From: Azolla pinnata
Lineage: Eukaryota; Streptophyta; Polypodiopsida; Salviniales; Salviniaceae
DNA length: 33,396 nucleotides
Reading direction: 5' to 3'
Assembly (NCBI GenBank): GCA_037176905.1
Contig: JBBBWG010002382.1
Span: 1 to 33,396, forward strand
The notes beneath the pieces are model-generated. The model was not told the DNA's origin. It saw only the letters and a list, made by a program, of their open reading frames with translations, and ran no database searches. This document shows, piece by piece, positions 9,422 to 20,060 of the stretch (the stretch's first letter is position 1; each line of letters opens with the position of its first letter). Position numbers and translations under genes: made by a program.

Positions 9422-12400
9422 ATGGGTTTCGCAATGGGCGGTGGCGGAGATTCGATACTCCACAAGCTTCGGAGGCGCAAACGTGTGGATGCATCGCGGA
9501 AGCATGCCGCTCAAGCCCTTGCCAAGAACCTCTCGGTCTTTCAGCTCATCCCCATCGGTAAGAGCCGGTTTAGGGTTTAGGGCTTAGGATGTTGTAGGGT
9601 TTTTGGGCCATCTGTCTTGATAAGTCATCAATTCAACCCATTCCTCATGTTGCATTCACTGGTTAGAATCAAAGAAGAGGCTCGCATAGTTTTCGGTTTC
9701 AATTGATGAGCTACCACATTCTCACGCATGCACACACTCTCTGCCTTGGTTGAAGGTAACTAAACTCTATTCTTTTCTACCACAAGAAGAACGTCTTACT
9801 TGAGGTAGGTGCTCGCACACACGGTTCATCTCGCAAACCCTAATTCCTAGTGTCGACAAGTTGGATAACATCCTTGGCTCGGAGAATCTAAGGTCGCAAA
9901 TTGTCTACTGTATACACAATTCATACGCATCCAAAATCTCTTCGGGACAATGTTAAATAGTGCTAGATTGTAGCTCTTGCAAGCATCTGAAAATTGAGCT
10001 CCGTTTGGCTTTAGACATTGGATTTTCTAAACCAATATACTCTCCAAGAAGGCTATGGAGTCAGGTTCTCGTACACACGGTTCATCTCGCAAACCCTAAT
10101 TCCTAGTGTCAACAAGTTGGCTTTTTTTTCAGGTACATAATTTGCTCGGAGAATCGAAGGTCGCGAATGTCTATTGTATACACAATCATACACATCCAAA
10201 ATTTCTTTGGAACAATGTTAAATAGTGCTAGATTGTAGCTCTTGCAAGCATCTGAGAATTGAACTCCTTTTGGCTTTAGACATTGGATTTTCTAAGCCAA
10301 TATACTCTGCAAGAAGGCTATGGAGTCAGCATTAGCCATCATCAACCTCAAGCTTGAATTATCGCTTCGAAATTGAGGGCTGCAAAACAAAATTCAGCTT
10401 CACATTCTTCTTCTTCTTCTTCTTCTTCTTTTCCCCCCTCTTCCTCCCTCAAATGTTCTTAATGTATGTGTAATGAATCCCTTGAGGAGTGTTGTTTTGT
10501 CTCTTGTTTTCAGCAAATTAGTTACAATAAATGAAATGGGTGTGATTGACATGACCTAATGGATCAAATGAGATTCTCAAATGCTGGCTGATGAAAGAAT
10601 TTCGGCATGTAAATGTTGAGTTGACACAGGGGTAGGGTCCACAATAGGAGCGGGTGTGTATGTGCTCGTGGGCACAGTTGCTAAGGAGCATTCAGGACCA
10701 GCATTAACACTCTGTTTTCTCATTGCGGGGATCGCAGCAGCCCTCTCTGCCTTCTGCTATGCTGAGCTTGCTAGCCGATGCCCATCTGCTGGAAGTGCCT
10801 ATCATTATTCTTATCTTTGTGTCGGTGAGGGGTAAGGACCTGTAACTATCCTCTGATTGATTGTCTTGTATTGTCTAGTAAAACGCAAAATGTTTGAATG
10901 GGTTTTGTAATGCCCGATGGCAGTGAAAATATTGATAAGATTGTAGAATAAGCTGCAGCTACATTTAAGCCAAAAACATTCATGATTTGAATGAATCATG
11001 TACCATTATGCGTATCTTTGTGTCAGTGAGGACTAAGGGTCTATAATGTATAATCATCCTCGAGTCAATTGTCCCAGGAAAACCCACAATATTTGAATGG
11101 CTTGATAATGCCTGATGCGGAGAGGCATAAAAGAAGGACTGTAGAATAACCAATCTTGCAGCTGCCATTAAGCCAAAAAAGTTCATGTTTTGCATATTCC
11201 TTTCCCCTTCACCCTTGAAATGGGAAAAGCGTGTTGTGCTGTATAGAGAAGAAAGGCATCTTTGTCGAATAGGGTTGCATGGCTGATTGGCTGGGCACTG
11301 ATATTGGAGTACACAGTTGGTGGAGCAGCAGTTGCTCGAGGCATATCACCTAACTTGGTATGTATCCATGTGTATTTATATCTTATATCTATGTCTATAT
11401 CTATGTATTCTACATATGTTTATATTTTGATTCATCATTGGATTAGTCGCTCAAACCAAAGTCTAGGGAAATTACACTTCGATTTCGCAGGTTTCCTCTT
11501 TCCGATTTGTTACCTTGCTTTGGATTAGACGGGATTTACAAACACATGGATAAATATAGACATGTATTAGTTTTCTCTATAATAAAATCGTTCAGGTGGT
11601 AGGGCTTTAAGACAAGTGTATATTATACGATTGTCATAAACACCTGTGTATGTACATACATATATGAGTGAGATCTTGTTTTTGTTTATATTGTTGCAAT
11701 GGCTCACTGAAATATACGAGTATTCTACATATAAGATATGCCCATATTATGGCTGTTGTGAATCTTACTTCTATTTCATGCTGCGGTGATGGCTCAGAAC
11801 TTTTCATTGTTCTTTATAATTCGGAGAAAACACAAGTATTCTGAGACAACGAAGTTAAATAACACCGTCTTTGAGCTCATCGCTTTGCCCACACACATGC
11901 TGCATCCATTTCTTGTTATAAGTGAAGGACCAACTTAGATTGAGCAGTTGGATTCATTATGATGCTGTATCAATGATGGTTTTATGGGTTATTTACTCCG
12001 ACTGAAAATGATGTGGTATGTAATATGGCTCCATCAGGCACTGCTCATTGGTGGAGAAGACAACTTGCCCGTATGGTTATCACAAACAACAATACCAAAC
12101 ACTGAGATTGTGATCGATCCTTGTGCTGCCATTCTTGTCATAATTGCTACACTTCTCTTATGTGGGGGTATAAAAGAGGTATATTGAATGGGAACTATTA
12201 ATTATGTGTGTGGGATTCGTGAAAGTCTGAATGTGAACATCCATTGAGGTTATTTTACAACAAATTATGTGTGTATTTATATTGCATTGTGATTTTTTCA
12301 GTAATACACTTGAAACAATATGACAGAGTGCAACGGTGCAGTCGATTGTCACTTCACTGAATGCGCTAGTCCTGGTGTTTGTTATTATTGCTGGATCTGT

Positions 12401-15400
12401 AATAGGGTTTGAAACAGATTGGGCTGGTTACAGAGTAGGAGATGGGTAAGGCTTCATAAACATGTCCACATTTTTTTCTTTTTTAACTGGTTTTCAAATC
12501 TCAAGGGAATGTGTTTTTACGAATGTATTTCTTCTGCAGATATTTTCCATTTGGAATCTCTGGAATGCTTTCAGGGGCAGCCACTGTCTTCTTTGCATAC
12601 ATAGGCTTTGATACTGTGGCCAGCACTGCAGAGGAGGTTGGGTGTAGTAACTGATCAATTCAAAGTGATCGAACTTTTAAAAATAAAGAGCCTTCATTCA
12701 GGCATATTTTATCTTTTCATGTAGGTCAAAAACCCCCAGAAAGATTTGCCACTTGGAATCGGTATTTCATTGTCGATATGTGGATGCCTTTACATGCTTG
12801 TTTCATCTGTAATTGTTGGAATTGTGCCCTATGATGAAATGGAAACGTCCACGCCTATCAGTTCTGCCTTCTCACGATATGGAGTCAACTGGGCAACGTA
12901 ATTTTGATCTTTGTCAATCCACCCTTAAGTGTACTAATTATCATTAGGATTTAGAATTAATAAGATTTCAAATTGGTTTCTCCATTCTTGGGAAAGAAAA
13001 TTTTAGAAACAATCTAGTGTAACAGAAAGGGTTAGTGTGACAGAAATTCTGGCACTTACTAGTGCTCTACTTTCTCTTAAATGGTTCATGTAGGTATGTA
13101 GTGTCTGCTGGTGCTGTGTCTGCTCTATGCTCCACACTCATGGGTTCTCTCCTTCCACAGGTAAGCTCTTACAGCATGGCTAGATGGAAAGATATGTCTG
13201 GTATATTCTTAGGTATTGAATGGTGGATGGTTAAAAAAAGCACCTTGACCTGTTGTAAATAGCTCGAAGGTCGTACCATTGGTTGTGAAGGGATAAGGTT
13301 GTGATAAGATGTTAGTTTTAATAAGCCTTTCAGATCATTTCTGCCCATCCTTTGTGATGTATATGGTGCTAGCTTTTGAAACCATTCGCACCCATCTTTT
13401 GTGATACATACTCTGTGGGTTTTGAAATCATTTTTATCTATCTTTGTAGCATGGGTTTTGGAAAATTCATTGAGATAGTTTCCACCGATTGTGTATGATA
13501 TGTACGGTGTAGGTTTTTGAAGTCTATGAAATTATTTTTACCACTTTTTTTTATATGCATGGTGTAGGTTTTTGAAAAATCTTTCAGATCATGATGTAGC
13601 TGGTTTTTTAAATTCTTTCAGTGCCCATCTTTTTGCAGCCCAGAATCCTACTAGCGATGGCACGAGATGGGCTACTCCCAGAGTTCTTCCAAAGTATCAG
13701 CCAACGTACATGGATTCCCATCAATGGCACGTTAGTAACAGGATTTGGCGCAATGCTCTTGTGTTTCTTCATGGACGTCAATGAATTGTCGGGAATGGTA
13801 CTAAAGTTAACCTCTGAGCATCGATCCTAAACTTTAAATGTTGGAATTTAAATCTACGCCTGGACATAAAACCCTACAAACGTTTCATGCTTTACTTAAA
13901 AAGAGTGAAAATATATAGAGAAGTTTCATGCTTTACCTAAAAAGAGAGGAAAATCTGTAGAAAATTTTCGTTTTTTACCTTGAAGGGAGGAAAATCTCTG
14001 GTAAAGTTTATGCTTTACCTAGAAGGAGAGGAAAATCTCTAGAAATATTTCTTACCTTGAAGGGAGGAAAATCTCTGGTAAAGTTTTATGCTTTACCTAG
14101 AAGGAGAGGAAAATCTCTAGAAAAAATTTCATCCTGCGCCCAAATAGAGAGGAAAAACTCTAGAAAAATTTCATGCTTTACCTAATAAGATTTGGCTTTA
14201 TTTTTTGGCAATAGGTAAGTGTGGGCACATTGCTTGCATTTGCGATTGTGGGCGTCTCAATCCTCATCCTTCGGTATGTACCACCCGATAACGGACCACT
14301 TGTGTTGCCCATTGCTGTACCGTCCACAGTGACCCCTCATATTTTCCCAAACCTTTTCCCTTTCGATGTGACGTCCAAACATGACCCAGTCGACAAAATC
14401 TCTGCCCCCTTGCTTGACGACCCGCCCACGGAGCAGCTCGTAGAGAAAAGCACAGGTATCCATAAGCATTTTGCGTATCTTCTAAGCAGAAAACAAAACA
14501 AAAAAGTAAACATCTTTAAGAAAAGGGGAGTTTTGTATGGTCATGTTTTTTTTTTCCTTTCAAAGTTTCTTCTCATCTCACAGGTGAGTCGGTGCATAGG
14601 AACCGGTGGGCGGCAGCACTGAGCATTTTGGCCGCAGGTATTGGTTCTATTCTCATTGGCGTTGGTGCATGCGCCGACCTTCTCCCCAGGTAAGCATATC
14701 ACTCAGAGAGATGTCCAGGGCTCTTCAACAGCATTTAGGGTTTTGGGTTTTGAATGCTGGATGGTCTAAGACGCGAGTGTCTAGGGTTCAGGGTCCAGGG
14801 TGTATCGGCTGCTAGCTTTTCAATCCTATTTAGGATTTTGGGTTTTAGATTCTGGGTTGTAGGAGCATTGTGTAGTGTTCAGCATCCAATGCCTATGTTC
14901 TGATAAGGGTGTATGGTCCACAGGTGTAGGATCAGGGTTTAGGGTTTTCTTATGTACCTGATGTGTACGTGATGTGAATAAAATCTTTCAAACTGTTATG
15001 GTCACTGATTGACAATGTGTACTGTATAGCTGGTTAAGATGGATGCTTGGGATTGCTGGTGCTTGTCTCTTCATTGGTGGTTCGGTCGTGTTAGGTTTCT
15101 TAGATCAAGACACTGGAAGGCATGACTTTGGACATTCTGGAGGTAACTCAGTGCTTCGTAAAAAGCTGCCTATTCATTTAGACAGCCACTTTTATCTTTC
15201 TTTCCTTTTTGCATCGATAAAGTCCTTTGATTACGGTGCATAAAATACATCCGAATCGCAGGCGTCACTAGATTAACATCTGATCATGAAAATGTATCAA
15301 AATCATTTTGGAGCAGAAAATGTACATTACGATACAAACGACTGCACTGGTGCCTCATAATTAGATCTCTTTCATTCTCTGGTCTAACTAATAACTGTAT

Positions 15401-16033
15401 AAACTGATCAATAAGAGAAAGCCCATCATTAGGAGGGGTGAGAATGATACAAACCAGTAAAAGTTTCTGAAGATTTATGTAAGAACAGCTACTTTTTTGC
15501 TTTTTGTATGTGTTCCTTTAGACTCACATTGTGTATGGACACATCTGGACCAGGGTTTATTTGTCCGTTTGTCCCTTGGCTTCCTTTGTTGAGCATTCTG
15601 ATCAATGTCTACCTCCTCGCCAACCTTGGGTAAGTGATTTTAACTCATAAAGCATGAAGTTTAAATGCATCTTTTTTCCTCTCTTTATCCTCTTTATCCT
15701 CTATATCGTGAAGTTTAGATGCATTTTTGTCTTTTTCTGTTCCATCTTAAGTAAAGCATATATATACTCAATGCATCAAGTACTGCTGATCATGTTTTTT
15801 ACTCTCACGATGATTAGGGATATAATAACCAGACTTTGGTCTTTTGCATTGTGCATATGAATGAAAGTGGAGTGTGCATAATTAATTGTTTCATTGTTTC
15901 ATGCAGGCTTTCGACATGGCTAAAAGTAGGCATATGGCTGGTGCTTGGAGTCTTAATATATTTCTTCTATGGGATGAACCACAGCATGCTCTCCGAACAC
16001 AAAGCTCAAGAGGCTGCATCCGATGTATCATAG
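9422..16033 (+). CDS. CAT: Cationic amino acid transporter (CAT family, APC superfamily), 14 exons
   Basis: Import or intracellular transport of Arg/Lys and other amino acids across a membrane; plant members closest in look (CAT2-4 type) are mostly vacuolar. Exons: 9422-9557, 10630-10831, 11273-11357, 12038-12178, 12327-12445, 12540-12636, 12725-12897, 13094-13160, 13639-13797, 14215-14455, 14584-14689, 15030-15142, 15554-15629, 15907-16033. All junctions are GT/AG and keep frame, giving 1842 bp and 613 aa, near the usual 580-640. The N-terminus is basic and cytosolic ([12 protein letters not shown]). Exon 2 carries [15 protein letters not shown], the substrate-binding first helix, and [20 protein letters not shown]. 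Exon 3 has [15 protein letters not shown]; exon 6 has [16 protein letters not shown]; exon 9 has [14 protein letters not shown]. The last exons hold the C-terminal helices typical of CATs. A second in-frame ATG at 9434 would shorten it by four residues. No breaks were seen. Confidence 0.95.
9811..10328 (+). repeat. About 260-bp tandem duplication in CAT intron 1
   Basis: Copy 1 is about 9811-10064 and copy 2 about 10067-10328. Both begin with CACACGGTTCATCTCGCAAA followed by a CCCTAATTCC telo-box-like motif. Both end with the segment GGCTATGGAGTCAG. Copies differ by substitutions and by a T-run insertion at about 10122. Confidence 0.85.
10799..11187 (+). repeat. Duplication of CAT exon 2 end plus intron 2 start
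   Basis: Sequence 10799-10984 (end of exon 2 and the start of intron 2) recurs, diverged, at about 11000-11187. The second copy still reads [11 protein letters not shown] but its splice donor reads CTAAGG where the true donor reads GTAAGG, and it is followed in frame by a stop. Confidence 0.85.
13320..13638 (+). repeat. Degenerate repeats in CAT intron 8 ending at the acceptor
   Basis: Units of about 60 bases share GTGTAGGTTTTTGAAA and a TTCWGCCCATCTTTTG-like motif. The last unit carries the actual acceptor before exon 9 at 13639. Confidence 0.6.
13882..14192 (+). repeat. About 43-bp tandem array in CAT intron 9
   Basis: Roughly seven to eight diverged copies carry TTTCATGCTTTACCT and GAGAGGAAAATCTCTAGAAA motifs. 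The array fills most of the intron between exons 9 and 10. Confidence 0.8.
14710..14960 (+). repeat. AGGGTTTTGGGTTTT-type repeats in CAT intron 11
   Basis: ATTTAGGGTTTTGGGTTTTG (about 14735) recurs as ATTTAGGATTTTGGGTTTTA (about 14830), with further CTAGGGTTCAGGG and CAGGGTTTAGGGTTTT motifs. This is a telomere-like, decayed tandem structure inside the intron. Confidence 0.55.
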
Positions 16034-16640
16034 CTTTCGATCGATCTATCAGAAAATTGCCGCTGCTCTGATGCTTCCTTCTCCCAAGCATATCGTTTCC
16101 CTGATCAATTGATTACTCCAAACATCTTACGGCAAACCCCAGGTTGATCGATTCGCATCTTGTATAGCATTCAAGTGATCCCCGGCAACAGATTCTGTGT
16201 AAAGATTGATTAGGCGATTCGTTGACATAAATGTTACTAAAAAGACTTTCCCGAGTTTTGGGCCAATCAATGTATAAAACATTTAAGACTTTCCCGAGTT
16301 TTGGGCCAATCAATGTATAAAACATATTCTTTCTTCTTTTTTTATAAGGAAGCCGGTAAACCATCTGTAAATATAACCCCATAATTACACATCTTCTGGA
16401 GCTTTTGATCCGGTGGACGGATCTGATTCATAACCAGAGGAAAATTGTTACACTCCAGTGGTTGAAGATTGAGCAAGGAATAATCAAAGGTTTTTCGATT
16501 CCCAATTATTGCACTGTATATGTTGGACTAGATAGAATTGTTGGATTACTACAGATGAACACCAAACCTTTACTAATAGTTCGAAGAGCATCTTAACAAT
16601 CCCTCTTATACTCTGGTCATTGGAAGAAGCTTTACCATGC
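16034..16640 (+). other. CAT 3' UTR and intergenic sequence, with exact 43-bp duplication
   Basis: After the stop at 16033 no gene is seen. A 43-bp unit (AAGACTTTCCCGAGTTTTGG at its start) is tandemly duplicated almost without change at 16242-16284 and 16285-16325. Each copy contains AATGTATAAAAC, a possible polyadenylation context. The near identity implies a recent duplication. Confidence 0.6.
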
Positions 16641-16750
16641 ATTTTCATATGTCTTGGTGCATCATTGACTTTATTTTTGTATCAGCAACAGGGACAAGTT
16701 CCAAACCATGAAGTTCGACCTTGCGGATCGATTTCCTGATCATCCGTGCA

Positions 16751-17163
16751 TCAAAGTGTATTGCAAATAGTAAAGAAAAGGTGGCAGAAGGGGCTCGCTT
16801 TCCGACAAAAGCCGAGATTCCACTGGTCAGTTGCTTTCCTTGTACACTTAGTTCTGTAGGTCCCGATCGAAATGGCTTCATAGAAACCACTCAAAGAACA
16901 GTTCCTGATCAGTTCAACATAGGAAGCTTTTCCACCATCTTCATGTGGGTACTCCCATTTTGAAACTGTGCACTGCTTTTCAGAGGGAGAGAGATCTGTC
17001 GAGAGCACGAGGATCGCATTCTACCCATCTCACATGGATATGGATGGCATACATTTGTCTTGAAATGAGGGGTCCTTGTTTCGAAACCCCCGGAAGTAGG
17101 CAATGCATGTAAAGGTCTCAGGAGTACCTCGTAAAACAAGCTGCCAATCTTCTTCACCTCCAA
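16751..17163 (-). pseudogene. Unrecognised coding-like fragments
   Basis: Two overlapping minus-strand frames, 16909-17163 (84 codons) and 16751-17008 (85 codons), have a mixed, protein-like composition. The second contains KWEYPHEDGGKASYVELIRN. I do not recognise either. They could be a decayed gene or transposon fragment, or chance frames. They lie between the CAT and polyQ membrane protein genes with no visible promoter. Confidence 0.2.
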
Positions 17164-17400
17164 TGTTAATCATCGAATACTTCGGTGGGTGAATGCTTAT
17201 GCCCATTTTAAGGATCGGAGCATCGCGAGGGGACCAAGCACGAGGCAGGAAGTTGCTACATATATATTTCGCTTCGCACCAACGTTAGAAGAAAGCGTGT
17301 GTCACTTGAAGAGAAGCGGTTTGATCCAAACAGTTTCCCAGCTCAAGAGGGCACTCCAATGATCATGTTTAAGGTTTAGGGCTTAGGACTGAGATGTTGG

Positions 17401-17875
17401 GTAGCCAGGGATCAATCCAACCAACATCCACAAATCTGATGCCCAAAAAACAACACTCTTTGACGAAGGGAAATGGCTTGAATCAAATCATCATCGCCGC
17501 GGACATTCAAAGACTTTGTTAACATGTTGGCAGCAGTTTGGGTGGTGTAAACGAGGAAGATGGAGGAAGCCTGAGGGGGTGAGGTTACAAGGGCGAACAA
17601 AGCAGCCGACATGAAGGCGAGTTGGATAGCCAAGAGATCGATCCAGCCAACAACATCCAGCAAATCTGATGCCCAAAAAAGTTCAACGCTCTTCGATGAA
17701 GAGAAGCGGGCTCGAATCGATTGAATCATCATCGCCGCGGACATTCAAAAGGCTTCTTTTCGAGCATGCTGGGCAGCAGCTGGGAGGGTCGGTGGTGGTG
17801 TAACGAGGAAGATGAGGGGGGGGGGGGGGGAGCTAGGTTACAAAGGCAAACAAGGCAGCCGACATGAAGGCGAGG
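17401..17875 (-). repeat. Tandem duplication of the 3' end of the polyQ membrane-protein gene
   Basis: Copy A (about 17401-17622) and copy B (about 17626-17875) align along their length. Both contain CGCCGCGGACATTCAAA, a GTAACGAGGAAGATG-like or GTAAACGAGGAAGATG segment, and the coding tail CAGCCGACATGAAGGCGAG. Copy B holds the true last codons (AFMSAALFAFVT and stop). Copy A has the related AFMSAALFALVT, but the stop is lost and the frame runs on. A G-run of about 15 (to 17830) interrupts copy B next to the stop codon. Confidence 0.85.
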
Positions 17876-18384
17876 AGCCCGGAGAAGACCATGGTGACCA
17901 TGGGGACAACTGCCCATTTGGACCAATGGCTGGAGGAGCAGATGAGGAGGCCGAGGCGGATCTGGATGAGGACGACCATGGAGGAGGTGAGGAACATGGT
18001 GCCGACGACGGTGCCAAAGGCGGTGAGGAGCATGCCGATGCGGAGAAGCCGCGGATTGATCTGGGCGCTCATCGATTGATCGGGGTGATCCTTGCCATTG
18101 ACGAGGACGATGAGGAGCTTGAGGCCCTGCGCGATGAGGCTCGACATGAGGTAGCTGCTGAAAGCTACCACTTCCAGGATGAGCAAGTAAGTTCGATACT
18201 CGTCGCCGACGACGCACGTGGAGACCAGAGTTGCTTGGGCCGTTGGGCTTGTGAACGACAGGCCGATGAACACCGCGACGGTGAAGAAGGAGTTCACCGA
18301 CACGATCTCGTCCAGCGCTTGTATGTGGACCTGCGTCCCCGTGGGCCTGTCCGTCCGGTGCGATGAAGAAGATGATCCCCCTTC

Positions 18385-18440
<56 letters not shown>

Positions 18441-18570
18441 GCTCTTGCTGCTCATTTTGATGGTGATGATGGTGGCCTAGCAGGTGGTGCCGCTGCTTGT
18501 GGTGATCTGCTAGGCTTGCCTTGCCATCATAAGTCGCCGCGGCTTTGGGCGTCGATCTGCACAAGGGGAT
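17833..18570 (-). CDS. Uncharacterised plant four-TM membrane protein with polyQ N-terminus (5' end unresolved)
   Basis: The frame runs to a TAG at 17833-17835. In order: a His/Gln-rich low-complexity region, about 19 consecutive Gln (CAA codons, plus strand TTG at 18385-18440), a short Ser run with RTDRPTG, then VHIQALDEIVSVNSFFTVAV. Four hydrophobic segments follow: FFTVAVFIGLSF; YLLILEVVAFSSYL leading to GLKLLIVLV; LLRIGMLLTAFGTVVGTMFL with IQIRLG; and VTMVFSGLLAFMSAALF. This matches a plant family of about 200 aa with no known function, whose members share the VHxQALDxIVxVNSxFT start and a late IQIRLG motif. No in-frame ATG is visible upstream. A TAG closes the frame just beyond the gap, so a 5' exon must be spliced in. 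An acceptor at about 18562 (TTGTGCAG) is possible. Confidence 0.75.
18385..18440 (-). repeat. (CAA)n microsatellite coding for polyglutamine
   Basis: About 18 uninterrupted CAA codons on the coding strand, followed by mixed CAA/GAG/CAG codons. A pure codon run is slippage-prone and probably length-variable. Confidence 0.9.
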
Positions 18571-18804
18571 ACTTTCGGAATGCGGTCGATTGCTGTGCCT
18601 TTGTGTTTGGTATATGCTGGGATCTAGNNNNNNNNNNNNNNNNNNNNNNNNNNNNNNNNNNNNNNNNNNNNNNNNNNNNNNNNNNNNNNNNNNNNNNNNN
18701 NNNNNNNNNNNNNNNNNNNNNNNNNNNGTCGATCTGCACAAGGGGATACTTTCGGAATGCGGTCGATTGCTGTGCCTTTGTGTTTGGTATATGCTGGGAT
18801 CTAG
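18551..18804. other. 100-N assembly gap flanked by identical 77-bp sequence
   Basis: N bases fill 18628-18727, exactly 100, the usual placeholder for unknown length. The 77 bp before the gap (18551-18627) and the 77 bp after it (18728-18804) are identical base for base. The likeliest reading is two contigs that overlap but were joined with a default gap. Confidence 0.85.
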
Positions 18805-18819
18805 CTAATCTCTGGGGCT

Positions 18820-18950
18820 GCTTGTGATGTGCAAAACAGCTTGTGATGTGCAAAACAGCTTGTGATGTGCAAAACAGCTTGTGATGGTATGCTGGGATCT
18901 ATCTAACCTAGGCTGCTTGTGATGTGCAAAACTGCTATGGTGTGCATGCA
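18820..18950. repeat. 19-bp tandem repeat (CTTGTGATGTGCAAAACAG)
   Basis: Three and a half copies occur at 18820-18886. The flanking piece TATGCTGGGATCTA with GGCTGCTTGTGATGTGCAAA is itself repeated at about 18790-18836 and 18888-18931. Confidence 0.85.
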
Positions 18951-19730
18951 ATAGTGCTATGCATTCTGCCATGGCTGCCTCAGATCAATGGCACCCATCC
19001 TTGATGATGTTGTTTTGTTCATGGGGCAATGCAATGCAATGCTTCCCAACCCCCCCCCCCCCCACCCCAAACCCAAAGGGAAGGATATGTGCATGCATGA
19101 TGGATGTGCTTGTTGCATCTTGGATGAATTGCCCTGAGCACATACACCATGGGATAGATATGGTGGGTTGCATCTCATGTTTGTGCATTCTTTCTTATGT
19201 GGGCTTGATTGACGGTGATTTGTGTGTATGTAGCTGGAGTAAAGAAGCAGAGCCATGTGTACCTGTTCCGGCGCTGGACAGGGCTTGTGCGAGCTCCCGA
19301 GAGCTCGACATAATGAGAAGGGGATTTGTTGCCGCTGCCGCCATCGTCGCTGCCGCCCATGGTAGCTGGAGCTGAGCTGAGCTTCTTCTACTCCTCTTTG
19401 ATCTGAAATTCTCAGTGGTGTATTGATTTGATGGTGCTCTAGTGCAAAGAGTAGCCAGCAAGTAGCAGTGGCTATGGAGGTGACCAAAAGATAAGGTATG
19501 GGAGGCTCTCCACAATGGGCAAAGGGCAGGGGATGGGGTCCCTTAACTGTGGGTCTTGATGTAGATGAGGATGTCCTGGATTTGTGTACAGATCTGTATA
19601 ATGCAGTAGACAGAAAAAGAGTGCAGAATCCCAAAGGCTGCCTCTTTTGCTGAGCTTTTGACCAGGTCTTGCTTGAGAAGCTACCCCCCCAGAGTTCTGA
19701 TGAAACAAAAGCAAGCACAAAACACACACA
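18950..19730. other. Non-genic stretch upstream of the polyQ gene
   Basis: It holds a run of 14 C (19050-19063) and low-complexity sequence. It could contain the missing 5' exon or leader of the minus-strand membrane-protein gene, but I cannot identify one. The 256-codon minus frame here has no family features. Confidence 0.4.
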
Positions 19731-19734
19731 GATT

Positions 19735-19774
19735 GTGCTTCCAAATCACCCACCTGAAAACAGCAGAGAAGAGC

Positions 19775-19812
<38 letters not shown>

Positions 19813-19983
19813 GAAGAGGGGCTAGATCATTCATCAGAGATGGTTTATCACATTCCCTTGATCCATCAGAGATGGTCATCACATTCCCTTGATCCTTCAG
19901 AGATGGTTATCACATTCCCTTGATCCATCAGAGATGGTCACAGTGCTTCCAAATCGCCCACCTGCAAACAGAAGAGAAGAGCA

Positions 19984-20015
<32 letters not shown>

Positions 20016-20060
20016 AGTTGCTAGATCATCAGAGATGCTTATCACATTGCACTTTGATCC
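19735..20060 (+). repeat. About 205-bp duplication carrying (CAA)n in one copy and (CGA)n in the other
   Basis: Both copies start GTGCTTCCAAATCRCCCACC, run through AGAGAAGAGCAA, then a trinucleotide array, then GCTAGATCAT and CAGAGATG. In copy 1 (from 19735) the array is CAA (about 19774-19811). In copy 2 (from 19943) it is CGA (about 19984-20015). Between them lies a 31-bp array with CAGAGATGG at 19835, 19867, 19898 and 19929. Confidence 0.85.

Noticed and set aside
17812-18366. Plus-strand 184-codon frame, Glu/Asp-rich
   Set aside because: It is antisense to the four-TM membrane protein; its acidic composition comes from the complementary codons.
18363-18853. Frames running through the N gap
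   Set aside because: They exist only because N is read as unknown residues; the flanks are a duplicated contig end.
18957-19727. Minus-strand 256-codon frame
   Set aside because: It has no family motif, crosses a 14-base homopolymer, and has an arbitrary Ser/His/Pro-rich composition. It might hide a short 5' exon of the polyQ gene, but nothing supports that.
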